Assembly (NCBI RefSeq): GCF_937871615.1
Contig: NZ_CALMPA010000046.1
Coordinates: 248,001-312,000, forward strand
Direction of reading: 5' to 3'
Source of the DNA: an uncultured Sphingomonas sp.
Lineage (GTDB): Bacteria; Pseudomonadota; Alphaproteobacteria; Sphingomonadales; Sphingomonadaceae
DNA length: 64,000 nucleotides
Positions 55,490 to 63,837 of this stretch are shown one piece after another; position 1 is the stretch's first letter, and each line of letters begins with the position of its first letter. Made by a program: the position numbers and the translations under genes. The notes below the pieces were generated by a model. It made no database searches, had not been told where the DNA came from, and was given only the letters and a program-made list of their open reading frames with translations.

Positions 55490-56437
55490 CTATACGTTGA
55501 GCTGAATGAACAGTTCCTGCATGTCAGCAGGCATCGCGCTTTCGAATGATAAAGCACTTTTTGTTATAGGATGAATGAACCCCAGCCGCGCGGCGTGCAA
55601 GGCCTGTCGCTTGAAACCGAGCGTTTCGAGAATCTGACGATGCGCCTGCTTCGTCCGGCCATAGACCGGATCGCCGAGCAGCGGATGGCCGATCGAGGCC
55701 ATATGCACGCGCACCTGATGCGTCCGCCCGGTTTCGAGCCGGCATTCCACCAGCGCGGCGGCGCGCAGCCGCTCCACCGTGCGATAATGCGTCACCGCGC
55801 GTTTGCCGGTGCGGACGATCGCGATCTTCTTGCGGTTCTGCGGGCTGCGCGCGAGCGGCGCGTCGACGCTGCCCGCCGGCGGCATCGGATGCCCCGAAAC
55901 GATCGCCAGATAGCGCCGGTCGATCGAATGATCGGCGAACTGCTTTGCCAGCCCCTCGTGCGCGCGATCGGTTTTCGCCGCCACCATCAGCCCGGAAGTA
56001 TCCTTGTCGATCCGGTGGACGATGCCGGGCCGCGCGACCCCGCCGATGCCCGAAAGCGATCCCTGGCAATGATGCAGCAGCGCGTTGACCAAAGTGCCGT
56101 CGAGGTTGCCCGCCGCCGGATGGACGACCAGCCCGGCGGGCTTGTCGACGACGATCAGATGCTCATCCTCGAACGCGATGACGAGCGGGATATCCTGTGC
56201 CTCGTTATGCGCGGGCACCGGATCGGGGACGGACACCGCGAAAATCTCGCCGGCGCTTGCCTTTCGCGCCGGTTCGCGGACGAGTTGCCCGTCGCGCACG
56301 ACCTTGCCGCCCGCGATCAGCACCTTCAGCCGTTCCCGCGAAAGCGTGGGGACGGCATCCGCAAGCGCGCGATCGAGCCGCCAGCCATCGGCGCCCGCGG
56401 CGATCGTCGCTTGAATGACAGTGATCCCCCGGTCCAT
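55490..56437 (-). CDS. rluD: 23S rRNA pseudouridine synthase RluD
   Basis: This 315-residue protein has an S4 RNA-binding domain (DGWRLDRALADAVPTLSRERLKVLIAGGKV) and the catalytic domain with VDKPAGLVVHPAAGN, VARPGIVHRIDKDTSGLMVAAKTDRAH (catalytic Asp in HRIDKDTSG), ETGRTHQVRVHMASIGHPLLGDPVYG and LHAARLGFIHP. RluD modifies helix 69 (positions 1911, 1915 and 1917). It is divergent from the JAMM gene. Confidence 0.95.
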   Translation of the reverse strand: MDRGITVIQATIAAGADGWRLDRALADAVPTLSRERLKVLIAGGKVVRDGQLVREPARKASAGEIFAVSVPDPVPAHNEAQDIPLVIAFEDEHLIVVDKPAGLVVHPAAGNLDGTLVNALLHHCQGSLSGIGGVARPGIVHRIDKDTSGLMVAAKTDRAHEGLAKQFADHSIDRRYLAIVSGHPMPPAGSVDAPLARSPQNRKKIAIVRTGKRAVTHYRTVERLRAAALVECRLETGRTHQVRVHMASIGHPLLGDPVYGRTKQAHRQILETLGFKRQALHAARLGFIHPITKSALSFESAMPADMQELFIQLNV

Positions 56438-56447
56438 TGTGTCTTAG

Positions 56448-56870
56448 ATGGATAGGACGCCCCCGATTTCAAGATCGTTGCTCGAACGGCTCATCGCAGA
56501 CGCGGCGGCGAGCCGGAACGAGATATGCGGCCTGCTGCTGCGCGCGCGCGATGGCCGCATCCGGGCGCAGGCGTGCGGCAATGTTCACCCCACGCCGGCG
56601 ATCCGCTTCGAGATTGATCCGGCTGCCCTGCTCGCCGCCCACCGCGCGGCGCGCGGCGGGGGCGGCGCGGTGATCGGCAACTATCATTCCCATCCGTCGG
56701 GTGACGCCATGCCGTCTGTCACCGATGCGGCGCGGGCCGCCGCCGATGGCGCATTGTGGCTGATCGTGGGCGGCGACGGCGAGGTTCGGGCGTGGCGCGC
56801 CGTCAGCGACGGGGCGATGCACGGTCGCTTCGATCCGTTGAATATCGTGGTGGACGAGGCTTGCGCGTGA
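56448..56870 (+). CDS. JAMM/MPN metallopeptidase (M67 family)
   Basis: This 140-residue protein has the JAMM motif: Glu in NEICGLLLRA, the zinc ligands in NYHSHPSGDAMPSVTDAARAA (HxHP...D), and a short beta-rich end. Prokaryotic members resemble Mec/CysO peptidases and other sulfur-carrier peptidases, but no ThiS-like partner lies beside it. It starts just 10 bp from the divergent rluD start. Confidence 0.88.
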   Translation: MDRTPPISRSLLERLIADAAASRNEICGLLLRARDGRIRAQACGNVHPTPAIRFEIDPAALLAAHRAARGGGGAVIGNYHSHPSGDAMPSVTDAARAAADGALWLIVGGDGEVRAWRAVSDGAMHGRFDPLNIVVDEACA

Positions 56871-56931
56871 CTCCGCGCTTCGCCACAACGCCGGCCACTT
56901 CGGCGCCCGTCGAAGCCGGAAAGGGACGAAT

Positions 56932-57576
56932 ATGACGATCAGCCCGGTCGATTTTGCCAGCCTGCTGTGTTCGCGGCTGTGTCACGACCTGCTGTCCCCC
57001 GTGGGCGCGCTGAACAACGGGCTGGAGTTGCTTGCCGACGAAACCGATCCGGCGATGCGCGATCGCTGCCTCGAATTGCTGAACGACAGCGCGCGCGCCT
57101 CCGCCAACAAGCTGAAATTCTTCCGCCTCGCCTTCGGCGCCGGCGGCGGCTTTGGTGACCAGGTGGACACCCGTGAGGCGCAGGTCGCGATCGAAGGGCT
57201 GCTTGGCGATAACAAGCGCCTCGAATTGCAGTGGCTGGTCGAGGAGCCGGCGTTTCCCAAGACCGCGATCAAGGTGCTGCTGAACCTTGCGATGATCGCG
57301 GGCGACGCGCTGGTGCGCGGCGGCACGCTGGCGATCGGCGGCGAGGATAATGGCGGGGTGATCGAGATCGTGCTGAAGGCGGAAGGCCCGCGCGTCATCC
57401 TTGACGACGAACTGCGGCTTGCGCTGATCGCGGGCGCGGATGGACGCGAAGTGACGCCGCGCAGCGCCGCGGCCTATCTCGTCCATTCGCTCGCGGCGGA
57501 AACGGGCGGCTCGGTGCAGGTAAGCGCGCCCGCCGATAACGTGCTGCTGTTCGGCGCGACGCTCCATGCGCGGTAA
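56932..57576 (+). CDS. chpT: Histidine phosphotransferase ChpT
   Basis: ChpT passes phosphoryl groups from CckA to CtrA and CpdR. The 214-residue protein has a DHp-like helical pair with the phospho-acceptor His in LCSRLCHDLLSPVGALNNGLELLADE and a degenerate ATPase-like C-domain. The pseudo-kinase fold and the DLLSPVGALNNGLELL segment are typical. It lies immediately upstream of cheA, with 39 bp between, which physically links cell-cycle and chemotaxis genes. Confidence 0.92.
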   Translation: MTISPVDFASLLCSRLCHDLLSPVGALNNGLELLADETDPAMRDRCLELLNDSARASANKLKFFRLAFGAGGGFGDQVDTREAQVAIEGLLGDNKRLELQWLVEEPAFPKTAIKVLLNLAMIAGDALVRGGTLAIGGEDNGGVIEIVLKAEGPRVILDDELRLALIAGADGREVTPRSAAAYLVHSLAAETGGSVQVSAPADNVLLFGATLHAR

Positions 57577-57588
57577 ACACTGCCTTAA
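57574..57588. promoter_or_regulatory. CtrA-like site before cheA
   Basis: The plus strand reads TAAACACTGCCTTAA, close to the CtrA consensus TTAA-N7-TTAA with one mismatch in the first half. It lies 28 bp before the cheA start and overlaps the chpT stop. This is a single near-match and could be chance. Confidence 0.35.
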
Positions 57589-57615
57589 CCGTCGCCGGTG
57601 CAGGATCGGCGCGCC

Positions 57616-59922
57616 ATGGATGATTTGCTGCCGGAATTCATCGCCGAAACCCGTGAATCGCTAGAAGCGATCGCGGGCGAGATCGTCGCCTGGGAAGCCG
57701 ATCCGGCCGATGGCGCGCGGCTGGATGCGATCTTTCGCTTCGTCCATACGGTGAAGGGAAGTTGCGGCTTTCTGGATTTGCCGCGCGTCGGACGGCTCAG
57801 CCACGCCGCGGAGGATGTTCTGGCGGCGGTTCGCTCGGGCGAGCGCCTGCCCGATAGCGCGCTGGTCAACGCGGTGCTGTCGATCGTCGACCGGATCGGA
57901 GAGATCGTCGAGGCGATCGACGCCGGCGTGTCGCTCGACGACAGCGGTGAGGATGCGCTGATCGCCGCGCTCGATTCGCAATATGCCGGGCCGGGCGAGG
58001 GGGACGACGGCGACGGCGACGGCATCGCGCTGATCGCGCAGACCGGCTCGCCCAGCGCGCGCGGGCAGACGCGCAGCATCCGGCTGTCGGTCGATCTGCT
58101 CGATCGCATGATGAACGGCGTTTCGGAAATGGTGCTGGCGCGCAATGAACTGGCGCGGCGGCTGCGCGACAATGAGGAGCTTTCGATCGGCGCGACGCTC
58201 GATCGGCTTTCGCACACCGTGGCCGAACTGCGCGATACGGTGACCCGCACGCGGATGCAGACGGTCGACGCGCTGTTCTCGGCGCTTCCGCGCGTTGTGC
58301 GCGATACGGCTGCGGCACTGGGCAAACAGGTTGCCCTCACGATAGACGGCGGCGCCGTGGAGCTTGATCGCGAGATGATCGAGCTTCTGCGCGATCCGCT
58401 GATCCACATGGTGCGCAATGCGATAGATCACGGGATCGAAAGCCCGGCGCAGCGCCGCTCGGCTGGCAAGCGGGAATCCGGGCGGCTCACCGTTTCGGCG
58501 CGCCAATCGGGCAATCGCATCCTTGTCGAGATCGCGGACGACGGGCGCGGGATCGACGCCGATCTGCTCGTCGCGCGCGCGCTGGCGATGGACCCGACGC
58601 GCGACGCGGAACTTCGCCGGATGAGCGAACGTGCCCGGCTGGAACTGATCTTCGAGCCGGGGCTGACAAGCCGCGATATCGTCACCGATACATCGGGGCG
58701 CGGTGTCGGGATGGACGTGGTGCGCACCAATGTCGAGCAGATCGGCGGGCGCATCTCGATCGCCAACCGGCCAGGGCGCGGCCTCAGCATCACGCTGGAA
58801 GTGCCGCTGACGCTGGCGATCCTCTCGGCAGTGATCGTCGAGGCGCGCGGCCAGGCGTTCGCGCTGCCGCGACAGGCGGTGGATGAGATCGTTTCGACCC
58901 GCGCCGAAATCGTGCGGATTGATATGATCGGGGATGCCCGGATCGCCACGATCCGCGATCGCCGGTTGCCGGTTGTCGAGCTTGACGCGGTGCTCGGTCT
59001 GCCACGCGACCTGCCGTCGCTGCTGATCGTGCTGGATGGTCCGGGCGGGAGCTACGCGCTGGCGGTGGATGCGGTGCTCGACACCGAGGAACTGGTCATC
59101 AAGCCAGCCGCCCCGGCGGTGATGCGCGCGGGCGTCTATGCCGGGCAGACACTGCCCGATAGCGGCAGGCCGATGCTGCTTCTCGATGTCGCCGGGCTTG
59201 CCAGTGTGGCGGGCCTGCAATTCTCCGCCATCGAGCGCGAGGATGAGGCCCTGGTTCAGGCGCCGGTGGAGGAGGGCGTCAAGGCGCTGCTGTTCGACGA
59301 TATCGATGGTCGCCGTCGTGCGCTCGCGCTCGCGGCGGTCAATCGCATCGAGCCTTTGCCCGTTGAAGCTGTCCATGAAGGCGCCGGCCAATGGTGGATG
59401 ACGAGCGGGGAGCAGGCGATCCGGCTGGTCTGCGCCGCCGCCCCGCGCGCGCCGGAACGTGGCTGGTCGGTATTGCGGCTGGACGACGAGCTTGGCGCGC
59501 TGGCCTATCCGGTGCGCGAGGCGATCGAGATCGTCTCCCTTCCGCCCGAGATATCGCCTGCCGCCGTCCATGGCGTGGTCGCGGGCATCGCGATGATCGG
59601 GGGCGAGCCGGTCGAAGTGATTGATCCGCTGATGTTGACCGAGGCGGCATCGCGTGCTCGCGGCGCTCCGCTCTGCCTGCTTTGCGGCGCGGAAGCGGGA
59701 TGGATGGAGATATTCCTCAAGCCTTCGATCGAAGCGGCTGGATATCGCGTGGTCCGGCGCCTGGGCGTGGGCGAGGTGGCCGATGTGATGCTCGCGATGG
59801 ATGATGAGGATGAGGTCGGGGCCGGTGAGGCTCGGGTGATCCGGCTTGGCCGCACACCTGCCGATCCATTGTATCGCTATGATCGTGTCGCGCTGGTCGA
59901 TGCGCTGGGGAATGCGGCATGA
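57616..59922 (+). CDS. cheA: Chemotaxis histidine kinase CheA
   Basis: CheA phosphorylates CheY and CheB. The 768-residue protein has a P1 Hpt domain with H44 (FVHTVKGSCGFLDL), the P3 dimer helices (RLSVDLLDRMMNGVSEMVLARNEL), the P4 ATPase (LIHMVRNAIDHGIE, VEIADDGRGIDADLL, TSGRGVGMDVVR) and a P5 CheW-like domain (about 420-550). No P2 CheY-binding domain is evident. A C-terminal extension contains a second CheW-like segment (GVVAGIAMIGGEPVEVIDP) and a degenerate receiver-like tail (LCLLCGAEAGWMEIFLKPSIEAAGYRVVRRL). Confidence 0.93.
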   Translation: MDDLLPEFIAETRESLEAIAGEIVAWEADPADGARLDAIFRFVHTVKGSCGFLDLPRVGRLSHAAEDVLAAVRSGERLPDSALVNAVLSIVDRIGEIVEAIDAGVSLDDSGEDALIAALDSQYAGPGEGDDGDGDGIALIAQTGSPSARGQTRSIRLSVDLLDRMMNGVSEMVLARNELARRLRDNEELSIGATLDRLSHTVAELRDTVTRTRMQTVDALFSALPRVVRDTAAALGKQVALTIDGGAVELDREMIELLRDPLIHMVRNAIDHGIESPAQRRSAGKRESGRLTVSARQSGNRILVEIADDGRGIDADLLVARALAMDPTRDAELRRMSERARLELIFEPGLTSRDIVTDTSGRGVGMDVVRTNVEQIGGRISIANRPGRGLSITLEVPLTLAILSAVIVEARGQAFALPRQAVDEIVSTRAEIVRIDMIGDARIATIRDRRLPVVELDAVLGLPRDLPSLLIVLDGPGGSYALAVDAVLDTEELVIKPAAPAVMRAGVYAGQTLPDSGRPMLLLDVAGLASVAGLQFSAIEREDEALVQAPVEEGVKALLFDDIDGRRRALALAAVNRIEPLPVEAVHEGAGQWWMTSGEQAIRLVCAAAPRAPERGWSVLRLDDELGALAYPVREAIEIVSLPPEISPAAVHGVVAGIAMIGGEPVEVIDPLMLTEAASRARGAPLCLLCGAEAGWMEIFLKPSIEAAGYRVVRRLGVGEVADVMLAMDDEDEVGAGEARVIRLGRTPADPLYRYDRVALVDALGNAA

Positions 59923-60344
59923 GCGACGGTGAACTGCATCTGATCGGCTATCTCGGCGGGCGGGGGGTGCTGTTCAACGCCGCGCAGGTGGAGGCGGTGG
60001 TGGATGTCGATGATGTCGTGCCCGCGCCCGGCGCGGCCCCGGCGGTGCGCGGCTTGACCGCGCTGCGCAGCCGGGTCGTCACGGTGATTGATAGCTGGCG
60101 GATACTCGGCCTCTCCGCGCCGGCGGGCGGGCGCCATCGTGCGGTTATCACGGCAGTAGATGGCCAGCTTTACGCGGTTTTGCTCGACAATATGGAGGAT
60201 GTGGCGCCGATGGAGGTCATGCCTCTCACATCGGGCATCGCGATCGGCGATCGCTGGGCCGCCGTGGCGGCTGGGTCCGCGCTGCGCGATGGAGAGCCGA
60301 TGCTGGTGCTCGATCTTCCCCGGCTGGTTTCCTGCGCGGCATGA
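59919..60344 (+). CDS. cheW: Chemotaxis coupling protein CheW
   Basis: The 141-residue CheW links receptors to CheA. It has GELHLIGYLGGRGVLFNAAQVEAVVDVDDVVPAPGAAPAVRGLTALRSRVVTVIDSWRILGL and a second half ending LVLDLPRLVSC. The start overlaps the cheA stop by 4 bp (ATGA). Confidence 0.92.
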   Translation: MSDGELHLIGYLGGRGVLFNAAQVEAVVDVDDVVPAPGAAPAVRGLTALRSRVVTVIDSWRILGLSAPAGGRHRAVITAVDGQLYAVLLDNMEDVAPMEVMPLTSGIAIGDRWAAVAAGSALRDGEPMLVLDLPRLVSCAA

Positions 60345-60408
60345 TTAACCTTGCCGTTACCGCTCTCTGCGATGAGTGCGCGATATTGCGCTCCAACAGG
60401 ATTGCATC

Positions 60409-60774
60409 ATGAAATCGTGCCTCGTCGTCGATGATTCCAAGGTAATCCGCAAGGTCGCCCGCCATATTCTGGAGGGGATGGATTTCGCGGTGGCGGAAGC
60501 CGCCGACGGGCGCGAGGCGCTGGAGCATTGCGTCGCCACACCGCCCGATGTGATCCTGCTCGATTGGAACATGCCGGTGATGAGCGGCATGGAATTTCTC
60601 CGCGCGCTGCACGAAACCGCGCTGGCGTCGCGGCCGAAGGTGGTGTTCTGCACCACCGAGAACGGCACCGCGCATATTCGCGCGGCGATCGAGGCGGGGG
60701 CCGACGAATATGTCATGAAACCGTTTGATCGGGAAACGCTCGAAAGCAAGCTTCAGATCGTCGGCATCGTCTGA
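60409..60774 (+). CDS. cheY: Chemotaxis response regulator CheY
   Basis: This 121-residue receiver-only protein has the acidic pair D8/D9 in VVDDSKVIRKVARHIL, the phospho-acceptor D52 in VILLDWNMPVMSGMEFL, and the switch region CTTENGTAHIRAAIEAGADEYVMKPFD. It should bind the flagellar motor switch. It lies 64 bp after cheW; TTAACCTTGCCGTTA at 60345-60359 weakly resembles a CtrA site. Confidence 0.92.
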   Translation: MKSCLVVDDSKVIRKVARHILEGMDFAVAEAADGREALEHCVATPPDVILLDWNMPVMSGMEFLRALHETALASRPKVVFCTTENGTAHIRAAIEAGADEYVMKPFDRETLESKLQIVGIV

Positions 60775-60787
60775 TCGGGCGCAGCCG

Positions 60788-61846
60788 ATGCACGGATCGC
60801 ACCGTCAATCCCGGAAAATCGCGCGACATGTGCCGCGCGTATTGATCGTCGACGATTCAGCCGTCGCGCGCGCGGTGTTGGCGCGGATGACGCGTGAAGG
60901 GGGGCAATTCGTGCTCGCGGGGGCTGTGGCGGATATTCCCGCCGCGCTCGCCTTTCTCGCTGGCGAGCGGGTCGATCTCATCCTGCTCGATCTCGAAATG
61001 CCGGGGGTCGATGGGTTGACCGGGCTTCCCGATCTGGTTGCGGTGGGGGACGGTGCCAGAATTCTCGTGGTCTCGTCGAATTGCGAGCAGGGCGCGGCGG
61101 CGACCGTCCAGGCGCTGGCGCTGGGTGCGGCGGATACGCTGGTGAAGCCGGGCGGGGCGGGCTTCGTCGGGCCGTTCGCGGAAGTGTTGCGCGATCGGAT
61201 GATGCGGCTCACCGAACGCACGATGCCGCAGGAATGCCTTCCGCTCGCGCCGCATCCCGCGAACGCTCCCTTCGATGTCGTGGCGATCGGCGCCTCCACC
61301 GGGGGAATCCATGCACTTTCCGGCGTATTGCGCGCCGTGCCGAAGGCGTTCGATCGCCCGATCCTGATTACGCAGCATCTGCCGGCATCCTTCTCGCCCT
61401 ATTTCGCCGCGCAGATGGCGGTGCTCGGCAATCGCCCGTGCGAAGTGGCGACTGATCGGCTGCGGCTGATGCCGGGGCGGATCGTCGTTGCGCCGGGCGA
61501 TGCGCATATCGTCGCGGTTTCGATCGGGGAGAGCGGCTGCGCGGTGCGCTTGTCGGAGGAGCCGGTGCCCAATGGCAACATGCCGTCCGTTGATCCGATG
61601 CTCTCCTCGCTCGCGCAGGTTTACGGGCCGAGGATGCTTGCGATCATATTGAGCGGCATGGGGCGCGACGGGCTGGAAGGCGCGATCGCGGTGCGCCGGG
61701 CGGGCGGCACGGTGGTGGTGCAGGACGAGGCATCCTCGGTCGTCTGGGGGATGCCGGGCGCCGTCGCCGGGGCGGGCTATGCCGATGCGGTGATGGCGCC
61801 TGACGCGATTGGCGAGTTGATCGCGGCGCAGGTGCAGCGCCGATGA
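60788..61846 (+). CDS. cheB: Chemotaxis methylesterase/deamidase CheB
   Basis: CheB removes methyl groups from receptors when phosphorylated. The 352-residue protein has an N-terminal receiver (PRVLIVDDSAVARAVLARM, LILLDLEMPGVDGLTGL) and a catalytic domain with Ser in IGASTGGIHAL, His in ITQHLPASFSPYFA and Asp in ILSGMGRDGLEGA. The ATG at 60788 gives a basic 17-residue lead before the receiver. The stop overlaps the cheR start (ATGA). Confidence 0.95.
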   Translation: MHGSHRQSRKIARHVPRVLIVDDSAVARAVLARMTREGGQFVLAGAVADIPAALAFLAGERVDLILLDLEMPGVDGLTGLPDLVAVGDGARILVVSSNCEQGAAATVQALALGAADTLVKPGGAGFVGPFAEVLRDRMMRLTERTMPQECLPLAPHPANAPFDVVAIGASTGGIHALSGVLRAVPKAFDRPILITQHLPASFSPYFAAQMAVLGNRPCEVATDRLRLMPGRIVVAPGDAHIVAVSIGESGCAVRLSEEPVPNGNMPSVDPMLSSLAQVYGPRMLAIILSGMGRDGLEGAIAVRRAGGTVVVQDEASSVVWGMPGAVAGAGYADAVMAPDAIGELIAAQVQRR

Positions 61847-62709
61847 ACAATCTGCCTGAGCCGGTGAAGGTAAGCGATGAGGCGATCGCGGCGCTCGCCA
61901 CATTGCTGGAGCAGCGCACCGGGCAATCGCTTTCGTCCTCGCGCACCTGGCGGGTCGATGTCGCGCTGAAGCCGCTGGTCGCCGATTATCGCCTTGCCTC
62001 GATCGAGCAACTCGTTCGCCAGTGGCGCGTCGGCGGCGACGCCGCGATGGGCGAGCGGATCGTCGATGCGCTGCTCAATCAGGAGACATCGTTCTTCCGC
62101 GATTCCGGCCTCATTGATGCGTTCGCCGATGCGGTGCGGGAGAGCGGGGCCGATCGCCCGCGCCTGTGGTCGGCTGGGTGCGCGTTCGGGCAGGAGCCGT
62201 TGTCGCTCGCCATCGCCTTTGCCGAACGCGGGATCGCGGCCGAGGTGCTGGCGAGCGACGTATCGCAAAGCGCGCTGATCCGCGCCCGCGCCGCGCGCTA
62301 CAGCCAGTTCGAGATACAGCGCGGCTTGCCCGTCACCCGGATGTTGCGCTGGTTCGAGCAGGCGGGGAACGACTGGATCGCGATCCCCGCGCTTCGTTCG
62401 GCGATATCCTATCGCCGCCACAATCTCGTCGCGGACGCGCCGCCGGCCGGGCGGTTCGACGCGATCCTGTGCCGCAATGTGCTGTTCTATCTGACGCCGG
62501 CATTGCGCGCCCGCGTGCTGAGCCGGCTTGCCGATGCGATGCGTCCCGGCGGGCTGCTCATGCTGGGCGCGGGGGAGACGGTGATCGGCCTGTCGGATCG
62601 GTTCGTGCCGAGCAAGCGCTTCCGCGGTTTTTACGAACTCGTGGCGGAAGCGGCGGATAAGCACGTTCGCCATGCGGCCCCCCTTGGTTCCGTGGCCGCA
62701 TCGGGCTAG
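61843..62709 (+). CDS. cheR: Chemotaxis protein methyltransferase CheR
   Basis: CheR methylates receptor glutamates using SAM. The 288-residue protein has the helical N-domain (SDEAIAALATLLEQRTGQSLSSSRTWRVDVALKPLV) and a methyltransferase domain with LNQETSFFRDSGLIDAF, the SAM motif LWSAGCAFGQEPLSLAIAFAE, VLASDVSQSALIRARAARYSQFE and DAILCRNVLFYLTPALRARVL. The SAM motif is GCAFGQEPLS rather than the usual GCSTGEEPYS. It overlaps the cheB end by 4 bp. Confidence 0.93.
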   Translation: MNNLPEPVKVSDEAIAALATLLEQRTGQSLSSSRTWRVDVALKPLVADYRLASIEQLVRQWRVGGDAAMGERIVDALLNQETSFFRDSGLIDAFADAVRESGADRPRLWSAGCAFGQEPLSLAIAFAERGIAAEVLASDVSQSALIRARAARYSQFEIQRGLPVTRMLRWFEQAGNDWIAIPALRSAISYRRHNLVADAPPAGRFDAILCRNVLFYLTPALRARVLSRLADAMRPGGLLMLGAGETVIGLSDRFVPSKRFRGFYELVAEAADKHVRHAAPLGSVAASG

Positions 62710-62756
62710 CCATGGTCGCGGGGGGCGGTTCGCGCCGTCCGGCACGGGGAAAGGCA

Positions 62757-63446
62757 ATGAAGGTCATCGAGGCGCCGTCGCCCAATTTCGACGAACGCTC
62801 GCTGCCGATCACGATGATCGTGCTTCACTATACCGGAATGCAGGATGGCGAATCGGCGATCGCCCGGCTGCGCGATCCGGCGGCGAAGGTTTCGTCGCAT
62901 TATGTCGTGGCGGAGGACGGCACTGTCCTGCGGCTGGTGGCGGATGAAAAGCGCGCCTGGCACGCCGGGGCTTCGCACTGGCGCGAGATCGATGACGTGA
63001 ATTCCGCCTCGCTCGGGATCGAGATCGTCAATCCCGGCCATGAATTCGGCTATCGTCCGTTTCCTGATGAACAGATGGATGCGGTGATCCGGCTGGTTCA
63101 TGATCTGAAGGATCGTTACGCGATCACGCGCGGCAATATCGTCGGCCATTCCGATATCGCGCCCGCGCGCAAGCGCGATCCGGGCGAGTTGTTCCCCTGG
63201 GGGAAGCTGGCGCGCTTGCGGCTCGCGCTGCCGCGCCCGACCAGAAATCTGATGGACCCGATGTGGAGCCAGTCCGGCTTCCTGCTCGCGCTGGAGCGTT
63301 TCGGCTATGATGTGAGCGATGCCATGGCGGCGATCGTGGCGTTCCAGCGCCGTTTTCGCCCCGAGTTGATCGACGGGGAGATTGATGCCGAATGTCGCAT
63401 GATCCTGCTCGCGCTGCTTCTTCCCAAGCCGCAGGGAGATGAGTAA
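62757..63446 (+). CDS. N-acetylmuramoyl-L-alanine amidase (AmpD-like)
   Basis: This zinc amidase of the Amidase_2 family cleaves the muramyl-peptide bond. The 229-residue protein has MIVLHYTGM (Zn His), SSHYVVAEDGTVLRLVADEKRAWHAG, INPGHEFGYRPFPDEQ-like spacing and the metal-binding GHSDIAPARKRDPGELFPW (His and Asp). A C-terminal peptidoglycan-binding-like helix (AMAAIVAFQRRFRPELIDGEIDAEC) is present. With no signal peptide it probably acts in the cytosol on recycled anhydro-muropeptides. GGGGAAAGG precedes the ATG. Confidence 0.92.
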   Translation: MKVIEAPSPNFDERSLPITMIVLHYTGMQDGESAIARLRDPAAKVSSHYVVAEDGTVLRLVADEKRAWHAGASHWREIDDVNSASLGIEIVNPGHEFGYRPFPDEQMDAVIRLVHDLKDRYAITRGNIVGHSDIAPARKRDPGELFPWGKLARLRLALPRPTRNLMDPMWSQSGFLLALERFGYDVSDAMAAIVAFQRRFRPELIDGEIDAECRMILLALLLPKPQGDE

Positions 63447-63450
63447 TAGG

Positions 63451-63837
63451 GCGTCGCGCCAGAGGGCCGGGCGGCCGCGGCCTCCCGCAAGGGAGGGCGA
63501 GGAAAGTCCGGGCTCCATGGAACGACGGTGGCGGGTAACGCCCGCCGGGGGTGACCCCAGGGAAAGTGCCACAGAGAGCAGACCGCCAAACGCCCGGCAA
63601 TGGGCGCGGCAAGGGTGAAAGGGTGCGGTAAAAGCGCACCGCGCGGCTGGTAACAGCGGCGGCATGGCAAACCCCACCGGGAGCAAGACCGAATAGGGGC
63701 GGCATATCGGCGTGTTCCCGCCGGTCGCCCGGGTTGGTTGCTTGAGCCTGTCGGTAACGGCAGGCCTAGAGGAATGGTCGCCCAATCCCGGTTCGCCGGG
63801 ATGGACAAAACCCGGCTTACAGGCCCTCTGGCGCGCT
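63451..63837 (+). ncRNA. rnpB: RNase P RNA (M1 RNA, class A)
   Basis: This ribozyme RNA matures tRNA 5' ends. The closing helix pairs CCAGAGGGCC (63459-63468) with GGCCCTCTGG (63822-63831). The 5' core GAGGAAAGTCCGGGCTCC with ACAGAGAGCAGACC and the 3' core GGTAACGGCAGGC... with the GGACAAAACCCGGC ending are the invariant class A blocks. No tRNA lies nearby. It is 4 bp after the amidase stop, so the real transcript start could be a few bases further. Confidence 0.96.

Noticed and set aside
60345-60359. TTAACCTTGCCGTTA as a CtrA site before cheY
   Set aside because: The second half-site has two mismatches; too weak to list as a feature on its own.
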